This document shows, in pieces, positions 46,837 through 59,374 of a stretch of 64,000 bases of DNA (its first letter is position 1; every line of letters begins with the position of its first letter). This DNA comes from Tenebrio molitor (taxonomy: Eukaryota > Arthropoda > Insecta > Coleoptera > Tenebrionidae). The translations under genes and the position numbers were made by a program. The stretch is from NCBI RefSeq assembly GCF_963966145.1, contig NC_091047.1, positions 16,368,001-16,432,000 on the forward strand, read 5' to 3'. A model generated the notes under the pieces. The model made no database searches and was not told the origin of the DNA. It saw only the letters and a program-made list of their open reading frames with translations.

Positions 46837-49800
46837 GGCTCGCGTTTACCTGAAAGAAATTTCGAACTTGATGTACAGTGGGTCCTCTATTTACAAATTT
46901 ATATTTTGGTCAAACGGGTCAAACAAACCGAGAGTCACAGTCACAGTCACAGACGCTCAGTAGGGTGTAGAGGATTACGATCCTGTCCTGTTCCATACCT
47001 AAATACGGAGATAAAATTTTGTGTTGGAAAGACAAGTCCTACAATGCCAAATCTGAATTGGCTGCACTGCAAACTGTTGTTTCATTCCATTTTATTATTT
47101 ATTAGCTGACCCGACAGACGTTGTCTTGTCCAATCCAAATTTCAGTAAATTAGTTTGTGATGATGATTTATTTTCTTCCATTAAATTTGAAATAACAATG
47201 AATCTCAAGGTGTTATTTACATTTCGATTGCAAGATCGATGTTCAAGTGAACAATCCGATAGCGAAATAAATTGCTATAGAAATAAAATAATTACATTTT
47301 TCGACGACCACTATGAAAAATGCGTAAATTCGCACAAATAACTATTATTGAAAGTTGGCTATTGCATGCAAATAGCGAACCGTGTGCAATGAAACTGGTT
47401 AGCCAATCAGATACCTTCTAGCCTGTGCGCAATGAAATCATTGCACACAGTTGTAGTAACCATGGCCACCAATGTATGTTTTGTCCGCAGCTCTGTCGAA
47501 TAATATTTGAAGTTTGAAGGAATACCGAATATTAGCGTTTTTTTTGTGGTCGTCGGAAAAATATCGTGTATATCACGTGTTGAAAATTCGATTTCACACT
47601 CGTTTGCTTAAGCCACGCGCCTACGGCTTGTGGCTCAATTCTGCAAACTCGTGTGAAATCTTTCATTTTCAACTCTTGATATACAATATACTATTGTTGG
47701 ACAGATCGCGAAACAACAGAAAAGTAAAAACGGATGTAATTTTAATTTAGGCTGGAATGCGTTTTTCCAGATTTTTCTCCAAATTTTCCAAAAACATTTT
47801 TTCAATTGAGTTATTTCCATCCCGGGAACAAACCGAACAAAAAAAAAAGAGTCAGTCGTCAGTTATGATCGAGAGTGCATATTTATAATTTTTGAAGTTT
47901 GCCCTAATTTTCCGACTTTCCTTTGTAATTCTCCCGATTTTTTTTTAACAAAAGGAACATTAAATTTTAAAAAATTAAAAATATTGAGCTAAGAATTTGT
48001 TTTAGTATTTTTTGTAGGTACATAATATACCTACAATTTGATCGTATAGGACATTTTTCTGACTTTGAAGGTCCGACTAATAAAACTATAATATTCACCA
48101 AATACAGGGTGCAGCAGTGTGTAGTTGTATTTTCCCAAAGTATTACGATTAAATCTGCATTTACTCCCTGCAGATGAGGGAATGAATATAAAGCGTCGTT
48201 TTCATGGTGGCTTTACAAGCGTGGCTCGCTCGGCTAGCTTGGCTTTAGAAGAGTCGTCTTCATTTTCATGGTGGCTTGCTACTTCAAGACAGCCACGCCA
48301 ACGCGCATGCGCTATTGAGCGAGCTAGCGTTGAACCGTGGAGGGAGAAAAGACTGGAGATGGCACTAATTCAAATAAGTGTACCGGCCCGCGAAAACTAC
48401 AGAGTCATAAAAGGTTTCTGAATATAGACGCTAGGCCAATGGCTTCCTTCGCCTTCCTTCCAGGCGCCTTGTGCTTCTTTATCTAGCGCATTGTGGACTG
48501 GGTCATAAAAGGTTGTTGCACGTGCTTTTAGAGGGTTCGGATTTTTAACATGGGAAGCATAGGAAATGCCATCTCCAGTCTTTTCTCCCTCCACGCGTTG
48601 AACTGTCACATCAGCTGATTTGATTATGTAGTTGAGAGTTCGAGCGCATGCGCAAGCTTCCAAAGCCTGAGCGTGGCTTTGAAAAATAGAAATATTTCCT
48701 ATTCTAGCAAAGTCCGAGCCACGCCGCGGCGTTTTTTAAAAGCTGTGCTCCCATTGGTCGAGCGGTTTCCAAGCCGAGCGAGCCACGCTTGTAAAGCCAC
48801 CATGAAAACGACGCTTTAGTTCGGAGTTTCTACCTGATTTGTCAAGAATTATGAATGAGACAAAAATGACCCTTATGGTAAAATATTTTTAAGGTAAAAT
48901 TACAATGAAACGGTTGGTTTCATCTTGTGTCCCTTCGGTGAATAATTGAATATTATGAATATTATCGGTTTATTAGTCAAAAAAATTTGCTATAGATAAA
49001 ATATAGAACTTCGTCTCGTGCTCTTATTTGCTAATAATTGGTCTTCTGACCTCATTTATGGATGTTTTCGTTCATTAGCAAAAAAATTTCCGATAAAAAA
49101 CTTTGCACTTTGGATATAATATGTGATTATTTCATTCATTATCATTTTCGACCAATCGTAAGGCTTTATTTTTTGAATTACAGCGATAATTTTTCGATAA
49201 TTTTTTATTGTCCTTCAAATGTTTTTTTTTTTTATTTTTAAGACAACGGCGAATACTAGTGTCACATTTTTTATTTTTATATCAAATGTCAACATGAGTC
49301 GTCAACTTCTGACAAGCAACTTGCAACCATTTTAAAAAATGACATTCGTGGTTGCTAATCAACTTTCGTATTACAACTCGATCATTTCGAAGAACTCAAG
49401 TGAATATTTTTCGACTTTTGCACTTTTCAATGTCAGATTTGATTTGTATAAATAAAACAGTCTCTGATACTGTTATAACTAACCTACCGGACTCAAATGG
49501 ATAATGTAATCGAACATCTACCGGACAGTATAAAATGAAATATTTTAAATCGTGAATTTTGACATGAAATAAAGGAAAAAATTGTGCTTATTTAATGGTG
49601 TATTATTACTGGAAATTATTATTGCACGTAAAAAAAAAGGATAGAGATTTGCATAATATTAAAATGGGTGATATGCCGATGTAATTTGTACCCTTGTCTA
49701 GTCCCCTTTCCGTAAGCTGTTAGCTCAGGTAGCCTGTAGGGTTGGTTGTCTACAACGTGAAATTTTAACGTTGAGAAATGACTTCATTTTTTTCGTTTTT

Positions 49801-50114
49801 TTCAACTAATATTCAAGTAGGAAACACCACTTTTCGTCTGCGTCACATTCATAACAATATCTAGTGAATGACGTGAGATATTTTCGATATCTCTTTTCAA
49901 TTTGCCTACACAGCTTCCAAGCAGAGCATTTTATTTGTGGTTTTTCACCAAATTCGTCAAAACAAAATTATATTTTTCTCTTCATAGTTCACTAATAGAA
50001 ATGTTCATAATTTATGTAGTAAAGAGAGAAAACGTTCATCTCGTACTGTTTTCTCAAAAAACGTGATCGAAAATCCACTTTTTCGACAGTTTCAAACTCA
50101 GGTAAACGCGAGCC
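46837..50114. mobile_element. TTAA-flanked (piggyBac-like) non-autonomous element
   Basis: Perfect 17-bp inverted ends GGCTCGCGTTTACCTGA (46837-46853 and 50098-50114) are flanked directly by TTAA (46833-46836 and 50115-50118). When the 3278-bp insert and one TTAA are left out, the transposase frame of the host element continues without a break. The interior has no recognisable transposase. It holds a foldback element (48189-48818), a hairpin around 47580-47670 (TTCGATTTCACACTCG / inverse), and otherwise AT-rich sequence. TTAA targeting is typical of piggyBac; the family assignment is an inference from that. Confidence 0.8.
48189..48818. mobile_element. foldback/MITE element, 630 bp
   Basis: Ends TAAAGCGTCGTTTTCATGGT are inverted at the right, with arms of about 47 bp. 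A second internal inverted pair (48340-48362 / 48579-48600, GGAGGGAGAAAAGACTGGAG) gives extra fold-back. GC-rich compared with its surroundings. Confidence 0.78.
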
Positions 50115-50866
50115 TTAAGTAGAGCACAATGGTGCATACAAATGAATGGTGGTCATTTCGCACATCTGCTTTAACATTATTAGCTACCTATTTAAATAAA
50201 TGGTTCTTTTTAGAATCGCCATTTTTATTGTTTTATTTTGAAGTTATCTTTTACAATTGTCAAGTCTTGATGTTGATGACAGATAAACGTCAACGAATTT
50301 TTATATCGGAAAACGTCAAAATTCCAGTTGCCCAAACATTTTATTGATTTGTGCGATATCAGAGATTTTTTGTTGTTGTTTAGCAACCGATCGGATTTTT
50401 TGGTAATACCTGAGGACGAGCTTCCGGGATTGGTGAAATTAAAAACTTTATAACTCGGTAATTTGAGCTAGCAGAAAATTTATTTTAGTGAATTTAGAGT
50501 CTCTTTTGTTGTCGGCACATGCCTGTTTTCTCTGGGGAGCCAGTTCTGGGACACCCTGTATACATATTTTTTGTTATCAATTTTGTTGGACTTGGTAATT
50601 ATGTGTTAGGCTAGGGCCACACTACAGACTAAATAATTGGCCGATAATTTAGTCCGATTAGATAGCTTCCGTGCACACCAGGCAAACTAAGGCAAACTAA
50701 ACTGTTGGGTTGGCTGTCGGTGCTCAGACAGGCGATTATTAATCGGTCAACTGCTTATGCATAGTTGATAAAATCTACGCGATATTAATTAAATATGAGA
50801 TTTGAGATAGGTTGAAAATATTCTTTGGTTCAATATATTTTTTCTACTTCCTTCTCTAAAGTGTTA

Positions 50867-51236
50867 CTATTGGGAGCACGGAATTTCGGGCAGACTTCAA
50901 ATTTGACTGATATAACATGTGAAATAGGCTTTAGGTTCTAGACGTATTAATAACCTAATTTTTTTATCTACTATTGTCACATATCATTTTAACAAATTGC
51001 ATTCATCAATCCTGGAAAGTTGCAAGTGCTTTGATGTGATTTTCCGAAAACTAAACAGTCTTCGATTAAACTTTGGAAATCAATAACTAAAATGTAAAAT
51101 AATTGTGACCGTTTATTTTGAAGTTCAGTCAAAATTAATTATTATGACATTTATTTTATGACAACAAAACTTAGACTACAACGGGTTTTTTTAAATGACA
51201 AATAAATTGCTGCCCGAAATTCCATGCTCTCAATAG
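50867..51236. mobile_element. mariner-type MITE
   Basis: Ends CTATTGGGAGCACGGAATTT / near inverse with TA on both sides (50865-50866, 51237-51238). Related to 37971-38183. Confidence 0.78.
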
Positions 51237-51528
51237 TACATTTTGCACTGACAAATAGTGTATAAAACTTCACTTTAAAAACGATTATTCATTAGTCACA
51301 ACTTGGTGTCCATTCGGGCGTTTTAGGCATATTAAACACGCTCGAAGTTTCTTTGAACACGGCTTGAATTTTTTGGACATATTTAGCTCTAGATCAAGTT
51401 GGTATTTTGACGTTTATCAGTTTCGCATCCGGCGTGAAAGAAAACGTCATTGCAGTGGAATAATTCGTTGTATTTTTCAAATATGGACCTGAAGCCACCA
51501 ACAGTTTGTATCCTGAGAAATATATATA

Positions 51529-53903
51529 CAGGGTGCGTCTGCTTAAACTTTATATTTGAATATCTTCGTTATTTTAAATGACTGCTCAACGATATTTGGT
51601 CTTAAAGGCTGCATTGCCCTCTTTACATAGGCACTACAAAAATTAACAAGGATCTGGACAGAAGAGGAATATTCAAGAAAAAAATTAATGAAAAAAATTT
51701 ATTTTCAGCATTTCCTAACATTATAACTTTTAACATGCATATCAAATGTTTCTGTGTAGATTTTCTGCCTAATAATCATCCTAGTGCTTATTATTGACCA
51801 ATAAATTAATGTTAAATAAAGACAATTTTCAGACTTCATTCACTAGTGTGTATTTACGTAAAAAAGTACTTCACGGCTTACTGATTTACAAAAAAAAAAA
51901 ACAAACATAATTAATTTATTATTTGACAACGTCAAAGTAAAAAAGTTCGTGAAATCTTTGAAATAATCTTTTATACAAGATGTTGTTCTCATAGCAAGGG
52001 GAAATTAATATTATTTTTACGTATGGAGAGTGTCACCGGTGCTATCGAGCCGCAGCAAGAATTCTTCAGGCCCGTCAACAAAATGATAAATTTTCCGAAA
52101 TGAATATCAGATGAATTGTAAAGCTGTTTGAAGATACTGGCTGTGTTAAAGAATTTCCACGAGTAAGGGATGCACTCCCCAAAAATATTAACTTTCAAAA
52201 TGCCGTTGTTGATTAGGTAACTGAAAATCCACACACAAGCACAAGAGTAGTAGCGGCTACACTGAATGTCTCACAAAGCACGATTATTAGAACTTTAAAG
52301 TCTTTGAAATTTCATCCATATGAAATGATCCTGCAACAAGAACTTCACGGAGTTTTTATTCCAAAATTGAAAGGTGTGTGGAAGTTAATGGTCGAAATAA
52401 ATTTTGAGCATCTTATTTAGTTATAATTATTTTGAGTACATTTTTAAAATTTTCTTTGCTGCTAATTGTGTTACATTGTTGAATTTTGTCGGGGCGTAGA
52501 GCCACCCCCCCTCCTTTCAGAACGAGAACCACCCCTGCATGGGTGAATGACAGAGATTTGAGACGACAGGACCGAGATGGACTCAGGGTAGAACAGTCAC
52601 AGTCAGAAGTCACTAAGTCATTTATCCAACATCTCGAGTACGGTCGTACGGTCCAAACAATTGTACATAAATGTAAATAAACGTTTTACACAAAACGATA
52701 CGGTGTGTCAGTTCACGCGCGCCTACAATCAAACCAGTGAAGCCTCCATTAGGCTGAGCAAACCCAGGAGCCCCATTTGGTTCCGAACAATTCCTGGAGC
52801 CCCCATTAGGCCCCAAACAAATTTATTGCAGATATTTTAATTGTTATTATTTAGTATGTGCTTAAATTGTTTATTCACCTTCACCCACTTTTTAAGCTTG
52901 ACGCACTCACCTCCATAATAGCCACTTTTATAAATAAAAACAAAAAAATTAGGAGGGTACCGGGTACCCCATGATTCATTGTTTAAAAAATAAAATTAAT
53001 AGCATTTAAATTCGTTTTATTGAAAACTTACTTTAAAATAGTTTAGTAAATTTTTTCAGAGAAGACTGATCCCTAGGATGCACACGTACCTACACCGGAG
53101 TTTGTACATACATACCTATTTGAATTTTTATTGTATTTTACCGAATAGTTCAGTAATAAAAGAATAATAAAATAAGATAACAATGCCCCGTCAAATTGAC
53201 GTATCTAAATTATTTGCTGAAAAATGAGTAATCTGTGAAACAAATTCGTAACAACTTTTTACACATAAACTCTGTTTTGAACATAGCTGGAAAATTAGTT
53301 CTTTTTAACACTAATTTATTGCGTAGTCATCAGTAAAAGTGTAATAAAAACACTACAGGGAGATACAGAGGCCACAGCTGAATATGTTAAACTCCGTAAT
53401 CTGAGAAAAAGCTAAAAAAAAAATTTTTTACTGCGGTTATTTTTCAAATAACTCTGTATCCTTGCAGGTTTCGTTAACTTTTGTTAAGCACATGTCAAGA
53501 GGTCATTGAGATATATAATATTGCTAAATATTGTTTACCTTAATTGATAATTAAAAAAGATATTCGGGTAATTGTTCACTTTAACTACTTCTGGAATTTT
53601 CGCGTTTTTTCTGGCTAGACAGCCTCAGGGCGTCCTCCTACATCGTATCCCACCAGTCAAACCTTGTGCAAATGAAAATTTTCCTTACCCTTTAGTTATA
53701 CTAAGACTTGGCGCGACCTTGACGCGACCTTGAAGCACAACAAGAGAGAAAAAAAAAGGCATTTGCACAAGGTTTGAATGGTGGGACACGATCTAGGAAG
53801 ACGCCCTGAGGCTGTCTATCCAGAAAAAACGCGAAAATTCCAGAAGTAGTTAAAGTGAACAATTACCGATATTCGGATATAAAGTTTTAGTAGACGCACC
53901 CTG
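51529..53903 (+). mobile_element. mariner-like element with degraded transposase
   Basis: Ends CAGGGTGCGTCTGCTTAAAC / inverse (TAGTAGACGCACCCTG) with TA on both sides. At about 52018-52325 the plus strand reads a degraded helix-turn-helix region (YGECHRCYRAAARILQARQQ, then VTENPHTSTRVVAATLNVSQ) with in-frame stops. The catalytic domain was not found. The rest includes a G-rich/C-rich stretch at 52500-52830 and a nested element at 53568-53868. Confidence 0.75.
53568..53868. mobile_element. long-armed foldback MITE (nested)
   Basis: Arms of about 105 bp running from TAATTGTTCACTTTAACTAC to the inverse, with a short centre containing tandem GCGACCTTGAC-like units. Confidence 0.78.
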
Positions 53904-54147
53904 TATATATTCCTATTTGGTATGTTCATTTAGTTTGTATGTTTAAATTAACGTTTAATAAAAAAGTTGCTTGTTTCGTTTGTGTGTTCCATTTGTTAAT
54001 TTGGTCGTAGAAAAAGTATAGTATTCAACTCGTTTATAAACTTCTCTAGACAATTGTTTATTAAACACTCGCTCCGCTACGCTTCGCTCGTGCCTAACAT
54101 AAAACTCGTGTCTAAAGTGCCGTTTATAAATCTTGTTGCATAATATA

Positions 54148-54952
54148 CAGGGTGTTTATAAATGTCTGTGATCGCCGTTTGCCATGAAATTAGATTCATA
54201 CAAATGGTAACCAGTACTATAATAAATTTGAGGTTAAGTGTAATCTGACAACAAATGTCAGTGCAATCAATGTTTTACCCTTTTACCAATAAAATGATAG
54301 CCGTAGTATAAGTGGTAGGTAAACGTGAAATAGACTTATACATTTCAGGCAAACTTGATTTCAGTCAAGTCTGTCTTAAGCCAGGTTGAAAAAGAATGAA
54401 GGTTAGAGGAGGAACCATCTCTAAAAAAAAAACAGGATTCATCTGGTCCGGATGATCCTAGAAGAGCTTAGGTTACCAGATGAACATACGAATGGTCTGA
54501 AAAGCAAACGAGAGCAGAGGAGCAGAGCAGTGGATTTAGACTGAAGTGCCAATCTCCGCAAAGAAATGTTTGGATTATCTTCAATTCTTTCGCGGATATC
54601 TTCCACAATGTCTTGAGCAACTGGTGGCCTACCTGAAGACTTGCCTTTTACGACGCTCCCAGTTTCCTGAATGCGTTCTAAAGTTCGTCTGATTTTCTGA
54701 CGTAGACAATGATCGTCACAATGGTAATCTGGAAATCTGATGCGGAATTGATCGAGACAAGGCTCGACAGAGTATACCCAGACACCATCGTTATCTATAC
54801 CGTTCCTAAAATAAGCCTCTAAAATGAATTTATTTTGTTCGAATTCCATCTTTCACAATCTGTCTACTTGCATTGCTAGTCAAGTTCACGATTTTGTAGA
54901 GAATTAGCTTTTTTTAAAGGCAACGTGATAACAGACATTTATAAACACGCTG
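54148..54952 (-). mobile_element. mariner-type element with transposase N-terminus
   Basis: Ends CAGGGTGTTTATAAATGTCT / inverse with TA on both sides. The minus-strand frame 54849 to 54439 reads the N-terminal DNA-binding part of a transposase (MEFEQNKFILEAYFRNG, then GSVVKGKSSGRPP and DNPNISLRRLA). It continues into unrelated residues, so the catalytic part was lost by internal deletion. Confidence 0.8.
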
Positions 54953-54961
54953 TACTACCGA

Positions 54962-55062
54962 GCAATCATTTAAAAAATAAATCGAGTTTGCTTTGGAGCC
55001 TATGCTATAGCATGGGTTGCCATAGGTAACACGCGGACTCGATTTATTTTTTAATTGATCGC
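54962..55062. mobile_element. hairpin MITE, copy b
   Basis: 101-bp copy of the element at 486-596, with the same arms and centre (GCTTTGGAGCCTATGCTATA). Confidence 0.75.
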
Positions 55063-56293
55063 ACCGTATTATTACTTTCATAATCATAAATTAAAAATCA
55101 AAATTTTTGCACTGCAGAAAGCCACTGCACGCATAATATGTGTATTCACCGACTGGATAGTCGGTGAATGTGCGCACTCGCATAGTACACCATGCTCTAT
55201 CAATAGTTGGCCAACCTTCTTGTTGAAAGGGAATCGGGAAGTCCTTGCAACTATTTTTCGATCAATCTGTCGGCCGACGGGGACAGGTAATCTCGCCACC
55301 AGTAATTACCTTAATCTTTTGCGCATCCCCGTTGAGTAAAATCCCATCGGTAATTTCGCCACCAATATTTTTCAATGCATTTTTATTGAGGGTCATACCC
55401 AATAAGGGTGGATTTAAGTAACTACCTGACACCTGTCCCAACTTTATTTGTGTTTTTAGAAAAACTGAAAGAATTCCAAATAGACATTTATGTGAAAATA
55501 CAAAGTCTACATTTGGTAGCAAAAATTCATAATAAGCATGTCAGAGGCAGACAAAAATTTATAAATAATATGATAAAGCGACATAATAATAAGATTATAA
55601 TGGAAAGATTAATTCTTAAAAATAAAAATTTTAATTAATCGTTCCATTGTAATCTTAAATAATAAATTGTTTTTCCATATACATGCATTTACTTGTTTTC
55701 CTCTGTCTCAGACTCTCAGATACAGAAATATTTATGTCGGCCGTCCGACGACGCCGTCCTTATGGGCAGGTAGGTGTAGGATGTAGATTAATTCCGGGAA
55801 GTACAGTGGCGAAATTACCGGTAGGCTTAGCATGCCATTATATATTTGCGTGTTATAAATAATACAATTTTACACACTGTCTACAAATACCGAAAAAAAA
55901 GCAACAATAAAATAAAGAGATATAAGTAAAATTTAAACAAAAAATCTATAAGGATTTTGTGAATGAATAAAACTCTTCAAAAGAATAGAATGCATTTTCA
56001 GTTAGCAATTGCTTTAAATGTAGTTTGAAGGGTTTAAAGTCCATGTTTTTAAGGTGCAAAGGAAGAGCATTAAACGGTGGTGGCGAATTTACCTGTATCT
56101 TAATCTCGTAATGATGCTTGGTGGCGAAATTACCAACACCGGGCCGACTACAATCGCTTTAGTGTGCGTACTCACATAAGTCCTCATACTTATTAGGAAC
56201 CAACTAAATTGTCGGCCGATGAAAAGTCTGTAGTGTGGCCCTAGCCTTAAAGTTCAAATTTGCAATCCACGTCTAAGTTAATACCACATATAC
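55063..56293. other. repeat-rich, no supported gene
   Basis: The short frame 55438-55638 (VFLEKLKEFQIDIYVKIQS, then a Lys/Asn-rich end) has no assignable family. GGTGGCGAAATTACC-like motifs recur near 55290, 55365, 55805, 56080 and 56125, pointing to a decayed repeat. The right end of the Harbinger-like element lies at 56246. Confidence 0.4.
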
Positions 56294-56880
56294 TGCTCGC
56301 AAGTAAAATCCGAACACCCAGAAACAAAGCGTTTTTTTTAAATAAAATTTTACACACATATTCAGGATACAGTAACAAATGGTTAAAGTTTAAAGCAATT
56401 CGGCATACAAGAACTTAATAACGAATTGGGCCACCCCGCTCCCGAATACAGTTCTGCATTCAGCAGGCATGCTGACAATGGTGTTGTCTATGAACTACTG
56501 AGGAGTAGCCTCCCATGCCTCTGCTACGGCTACGGCACTTCATAGTTCTTCCAAATTTCTTGGAGGATGTGGTAAATCGTCGATGAATTTCTCCATCGCA
56601 TCCCATACTTTTTCGAAGCGCGATAAATCGAGACCATAGCAACAATTCGATTTCTTTCTCAAGAAAGTCGAAGAAGCTCGAGCAACATGAAGGGGTGCAT
56701 TGTCTTGTTGGAAAATACCTTCTTCTATGGTTCTTACATAAGACGCAGCAATGGGCCCTAACACTTCATTGATGTACCGTTGGGCTGTCATAGTGCCTCG
56801 AATAAACAGTAAGTGAGATCTACTAGCATGAGCAATAGCACCCATACTATTACCACAACAGTGAAGAGTATTGTGTAGGT
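56294..56880 (-). mobile_element. Tc1-like transposase fragment
   Basis: The minus strand reads the second half of a Tc1-type transposase: GAIAHASRSHLLFIRGTMTA, FQQDNAPLHVA with the second catalytic Asp, a broken stretch where SPDL and the third acidic residue should be, then HVWDAM-like and PPRNLEEL. The end near 56294 (TGCTCGCAAGTAAAATCCGA) may be the 3' terminus. N-terminal half missing. Confidence 0.72.
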
Positions 56881-57659
56881 TTATACTATCGGGAGCAAAA
56901 AAAGTGGGACCTCAACGTCACTGTCCTGACTTTTAATGTGAAATGATCATTATCTGTTTCTAACCCTAGTTGCAGGGAATGAGTAGCGAATACATATTTA
57001 TTTAATGCAAGGTCCCAATCAAAATCTACCTTTATCAAAAGAAGAGAGCCTTTCGAAAAAGAAAATAAGAGTATACAGGATGTCTCAAAATTGGCGTACA
57101 AACTACTTATTACCTTATCGAGGATGTTTAAATGTACATGAAAAAAATATGTAAAAAATGTTTTCGACAAAATAAGGAATGATTTTTATTATTATTATTA
57201 ACGGTAATACAATGTAAACAAAGATATTTCGACATAATCCGCTGCAGAATACATGATGAAAGAGCACGGTTGACCACACCACGATGGCGGTACTAAAGCG
57301 ATTTGAAGTGATTTGAATGAAATTTTGACACTGACGTTTCTCAAAAGTTTTATAACCGGTCAGTTTATTGAAAACGTAATAAAATATGCAACCTAGAAAC
57401 AATTACGGACATAGACCTGGATGGCTTAAAATGCTTTGATTGGTCGAATTAAACTGTTCTTTTCTTGAATACCGTTCAAGATAGAAAACATTTTAACTGG
57501 GATTATTTATTTGTCCTTTAAAGAAGATTTCTCCTCTTTTCTCTGGGGAGCGAGTTCTGGGACACCTGTATAACAATATTGGTAAATTTTAAAACAGAAT
57601 CGCACCAATTGTCTAATAAACAGTAAACAACTTACAGCAATAAATGTTACTTAGTTACT
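56881..57659. other. fragments of mariner ends, no gene seen
   Basis: A CAGGATGTCTCAAAATTGGC-type end starts at about 57077. At 57539-57572 there is one terminus of the 45.5-kb mariner family (TCTCTGGGGAGCGAGTTCTG). No intact element or gene is seen. Confidence 0.5.
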
Positions 57660-58468
57660 AAATTAACGGTACGATGTTAGAAAGGGTAAGCTTCATTAGA
57701 GACTTAGGGGTAATTGTCGATGATAAATTGACCTTCACGAAACATAGGTATAGACTACGCTGTAAGTAAAGCTAGACGCTCACTTGGATTGGTCATTCAT
57801 TAGACAAAGCATTGAGTTTAAGAGTTTTGATACGTTGGTTACGCTTTACGAGTATAACGCGCTGGTTAAACCCATATTGATGTTTCGATCAAACTATTTG
57901 GAGCCCGTTTTTTGATATTCATATTAATAGAATACAAAGAGTGCAACACAGATTTCTCCAATATGTAGCTATAAAATTAAAAATGACCAATCCAAGGATC
58001 ACGCAAGATTATTTTCAAATTGCTTCTTAGCTCACTGGAGTTACACAGAATTTATGCGGACATAAGTTTTTTGCATGGGATATTGAATGGTCTGGTAGAC
58101 TGCCCTGAATTAGAAAGTAAAATTAGCCTTTACGAAAATTGTACAAGTTTAAGATCAACAGGTCCGTTTGTCATTCCATTCCTATGGAGTAAATTCACCG
58201 GTGTCCAGGTTATCAAAAATAGGGAACTCCTGGACTTTAGAAATTTTGATGCTCCCACAATCACAGTTTAAAGTGCTAGCAAGGAACATGTACCTCAATG
58301 ACTTTAAGTAAGTATAAACTGTTATTGTTAGTTAAAATGAAATTATTAGAAGATTATAGTTTAAGTTTCAGTTTTTCTTTTAAGCGGAAAGTGGGTACGG
58401 CTACCATGTTAATTTATTATATTAAATAGGCTTAAGCTGTAGTTAGCGTAATAAATAAATAAATAAAT
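57660..58468 (+). mobile_element. Jockey-like LINE fragment
   Basis: Frame-broken remains of a reverse-transcriptase C-terminal region: DLGVIVDDKLTF (about 57700), HINRIQRVQHRFLQY (about 57920), then DISFLHGILNGLVDCPEL (58050-58110). The 3' end is a short AAAT repeat (58449-58468). 5' truncated. Confidence 0.65.
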
Positions 58469-58589
58469 AATTGTTATTTTTGGAACCAGGCCTGGCGCCA
58501 AGTGACTATGTGCAACCTTGAAAAACATTGTTGCTTTTATACGAACATTAAATCATCATCGTACAATGATAATTATTATTAATCTGAAT

Positions 58590-59239
58590 CAGTGTTTCTC
58601 AACCTATTTCGCGATGCGGTCTGTTTTCGTCGTATCATTCTCGTGCGGCCTCCTTTAAATGTTGGCTGAAATTTCTCTTAAAATAAAGCAGGCACATGTT
58701 CGGGTCTGTTTTAAGCAAGGATTGTTTTAATTTTTTTTTTTTTTTGAAAAGATTGACATAACGCAGAAGACGTTTTTCGCTGGTAATTGCTACCTTGAAT
58801 TTCACATTAACGCGGAACGAAGTCTCATGTTTTCTTAATATATTATTGACTAAAAAATGTTGGTTTAGACAATTTGTTATACTTACTTTCCGTCTCGGCT
58901 AGCTTCGGCCCTGGAAAGAACCAAAGGATGTTTTCTGACAAGTTTTAGTCGCTCAGCGGGGTGCTAATAAATGCCGCAAACAATTCAATTAGGATTTTCT
59001 GTTTAGCCTGGAGCAAAACTAAACTACGAGGACAGATATACTTTCGCAGATATTTTTACGATTATTTCAAACCACCGGCTGAAAATGCATTTGTTTTCAA
59101 TTTATATGATGATCACATAAAAGAATTTAAAATCCTAAGGTTTCTTTCTTTATATTTTAATTGTAAAAGGTCGTAACAGTTCTTCAGCCCTCGCGGACAT
59201 GTTGCGAGGACGCCGCGTCCCACAGTTTAAGTACCACTG
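58590..59239. mobile_element. hAT-type non-autonomous element
   Basis: Ends CAGTGTTTCTCAACC and the imperfect inverse of CAGTGGTACTTAAAC. The flanking 8-mers ATCTGAAT and GTCTAAAT agree at six of eight positions. It lies about 135 bp upstream of P450 gene C. Confidence 0.6.
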
Positions 59240-59374
59240 GTCTAAATGATAGCAGTAAAAGATGACGACAATAACTTAATCCTGTATCAGTTGTGGATAA
59301 ATTCCTGATGTTGAAAATGTGTTAACCCACTTTAAACTTCATCATAATCCGATACGAACGGCATAGAAAACACA

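Larger units (their letters stand above)
45535..50558 (+). mobile_element. mariner-like element, broken by nested insertions
   Basis: Ends CAGAGTGTCCCAGAACTGGC and its inverse (right end CAGGGTGTCC...) with TA at 45533-45534 and 50559-50560. The plus-strand transposase starts at 45934: helix-turn-helix N-terminus (about residues 1-120), FSDESLF with the first Asp (near 46408), then a frameshift and deletion, WFQHDGAPPHF with the second Asp (46582-46614), and RSPDLN (about 46687). The stretch after it, where the third acidic residue should be, is deleted. The end of the gene lies beyond the TTAA insertion at about 50119-50191 (GGHFAHLL then stop). Without the insertions the element would be about 1.66 kb. 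It is dead. Confidence 0.85.
50609..56246. mobile_element. PIF/Harbinger-like element ends enclosing a nest
   Basis: Ends GGCTAGGGCCACACTACAGA and the exact inverse are flanked by TTA at 50606-50608 and 56247-56249. The 3-bp TTA duplication is the PIF/Harbinger hallmark. The 5.6 kb inside is largely other insertions (50867-51236, 51529-53903, 54148-54952, 54962-55062). No Harbinger transposase was recognised. Confidence 0.65.

Noticed and set aside
48125..48663. Overlapping frames on both strands, GC-richer than surroundings
   Set aside because: They are produced by the arms of the foldback element at 48189-48818, not by genes.
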